A stretch of DNA of 6,489 nucleotides from Dehalococcoidia bacterium. Lineage in GTDB: Bacteria; Chloroflexota; Dehalococcoidia; JACVQG01. The stretch lies in NCBI GenBank assembly GCA_015661045.1, contig JACVQG010000103.1, positions 1 through 6,489 of the forward strand, given 5' to 3'. The translations under genes were made by a program, and so were the position numbers. This document shows positions 5,679-6,489 of the stretch, one piece after another (the first letter of the stretch is position 1; every line of letters starts with the position of its first letter). The notes beneath the pieces were generated by a model. That model worked only from the letters and a program-made list of their open reading frames with translations, had not been told where the DNA came from and searched no databases.

Positions 5679-6039
5679 TACTCTGAATGCCAGTTCGGAG
5701 CTTTTCCCCGGTAGAGGTTGGAGGTTGAGCGCTTCCGGTGAAAAATATCAGGTCGTTGGCACGGCCAGTATTCCAGTAGTAGAATTTGTTTTCAGGTTTT
5801 TCCCCCTCCCAGGCCATCTCGCCTAATCTCAGGAGCCCGTCCTCGACCTTCACGATAAAAGGAGGCGTGAAAAAATTATGCATCTCAATCTCAGCGAAGG
5901 GCTGGGCGCCAAGGCGGCTCCGGATATATTCCACGGCAATCAGACCAGCGTTGCCTGTTCCAGGCCCGGCAGCAAGCAAGTAAGGTTTGCGGACCTTGAT
6001 TTCCTGAGTAATATTGACCGGCGGTTTAAACTTCTTCAT
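5656..6039 (-). CDS. PAC2-family protein, N-terminal part (frameshifted)
   Basis: Residues 1-115 or so form the start of a PAC2 domain: KPYLLAAGPGTGNAGLIAVEY (a variant of the usual PFLIAGFPGMGNVG motif), IRSRLGAQPFAEIEMHNFF, a KVEDGLLRL strand, and KFYYWNTGRANDLIFFTGSAQP, whose end matches the family's DLIFLTGDAQP. The protein then runs out of family sequence at TGEK and ends in an unrelated, low-complexity tail (SNGGGAGA) at 5656. The adjacent frame carries the continuation, so a single base has been gained near 5702-5709. The two halves together would give about 350 residues. It starts nine bases after the ABC permease stop and is probably co-transcribed with it. Confidence 0.78.
   Translation of the reverse strand: MKKFKPPVNITQEIKVRKPYLLAAGPGTGNAGLIAVEYIRSRLGAQPFAEIEMHNFFTPPFIVKVEDGLLRLGEMAWEGEKPENKFYYWNTGRANDLIFFTGSAQPPTSTGEKLRTGIQSNGGGAGA
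5702..5709 (-). other. Frameshift site in the PAC2 gene (G4A4 run)
   Basis: On the minus strand GGGGAAAA occurs where the upstream frame (TGEK) must pass to the downstream frame (SSELAF). Joining them needs one base fewer, a +1 shift. The site does not fit a classical -1 slippery heptamer. A homopolymer-length error in sequencing or a real recent mutation are both possible. Confidence 0.75.
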
Positions 6040-6048
6040 TACCTACTA

Positions 6049-6489
6049 TTATAACCTATTAAAAACATATATTGCTCCACCCACCAATATAGCCCCGAAA
6101 AAAAACAACATAAACAGGTCAAAACCTATTGAATGTACGGCAAACGCCTGTATACCGTGGGAACGCAATGATGTGGTCAAACCAATTTGACGGATAGGGT
6201 CAACACCATAGGTCAACGGGTCTATTTTAGTTAGAACGTCCATCCATGTGGGTAGATTTTTTAGAGGGAAAAAAGCGCCACTCAAAAAATATAGCGGCAT
6301 TACTACTACCAGCATTACCACCTGGAAAGCCTGAATTGATTTGATAATAGCCCCCAATATAACGCCAAGAGCACTGGTAACTACAGCCAGTAAAAATATA
6401 AACGGGAATAGCTTGACTACCATGCTTACCGATAGGGACACCTCGGCTAACCACGGGACAAACATAAGGACAATAAAAGCCTGAGTTGT
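6049..6489 (-). CDS. ABC-2 type transporter permease, C-terminal part (5' end outside window)
   Basis: The frame is open to the right edge of the window, so only the last 146 codons are present; the in-frame ATG at 6465 is internal. The sequence shows three or four membrane helices and the ABC-2 permease signature: AIIKSIQAFQVVMLVVVMPLYFLSGAFFPLKNLPTWM (in two adjoining parts) followed by DPLTYGVDPIRQIGL. This is the hallmark C-terminal half of DrrB/NodJ-like export permeases. Such permeases pair with an ATP-binding subunit to export drugs, lipids or polysaccharides; the ATPase gene is probably upstream, outside the window. The PAC2 gene follows nine bases later on the same strand. The substrate cannot be predicted. 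Confidence 0.9.
   Translation of the reverse strand, partial: TTQAFIVLMFVPWLAEVSLSVSMVVKLFPFIFLLAVVTSALGVILGAIIKSIQAFQVVMLVVVMPLYFLSGAFFPLKNLPTWMDVLTKIDPLTYGVDPIRQIGLTTSLRSHGIQAFAVHSIGFDLFMLFFFGAILVGGAIYVFNRL

Noticed and set aside
5702..5709. Programmed ribosomal frameshift in the PAC2 gene
   Set aside because: The needed shift is +1 (or -2), the run is not in the phase of a -1 slippery heptamer, and no stimulatory structure is evident; error or mutation is simpler.

Overview
The window reads as bacterial chromosome with mostly short intergenic gaps. Gene content suggests an anaerobic lineage: an acyl-CoA dehydratase/benzoyl-CoA reductase-type activator ATPase, a PAC2-family protein beside an ABC-2 exporter permease, and a ProA of bacterial type. 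My best guess is Chloroflexota, possibly Dehalococcoidia. This is an inference from gene content and general protein similarity, not a proven assignment.

Layout. (1) The left edge to 1267 (+) is proA, glutamate-5-semialdehyde dehydrogenase of proline synthesis. Its reading frame stays open to the first bases of the window, so its start lies outside. (2) 1455-2363 (-) is an orphan membrane protein of about five helices, AT-richer than its neighbours, with its own candidate promoter. (3) 2364-2934 holds no intact gene but is a gene graveyard. In order it contains a 35-codon copy of the proA 3' end (+), a decayed piece of a dehydratase-activator ATPase gene (-), inverted repeats with a promoter-like palindrome, and the last codons of a HigB-type toxin (+). 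(4) The intact HigA-like XRE antitoxin follows at 2935-3249 (+). (5) 4801 down to 3285 (-) is a compact three-gene operon: a Phd/YefM antitoxin, a VapC-type PIN toxin and the intact activator ATPase. Its promoter carries a 17-bp palindrome over the -10 box. (6) 6489 down to 4983 (-) holds the C-terminal part of an ABC-2 permease followed by a PAC2-family gene split by one extra base in a G4A4 run. A hairpin terminator closes this unit at 4922-4948.

How it fits together. The proA relic differs from the intact proA end at 13 of 105 bases, 11 of them synonymous. It therefore looks like the end of another lineage's working proA, not a decayed local duplicate. Together with the truncated activator and higB pieces, it indicates that the stretch between proA and the activator ATPase was rebuilt by insertion, recombination and deletion, leaving a lone membrane gene and a lone antitoxin. 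The toxin-antitoxin pair co-transcribed with the activator ATPase is unusual. I see no integrase, transposase, RNA gene or CRISPR array, and no evidence strong enough to claim a new multi-gene system.
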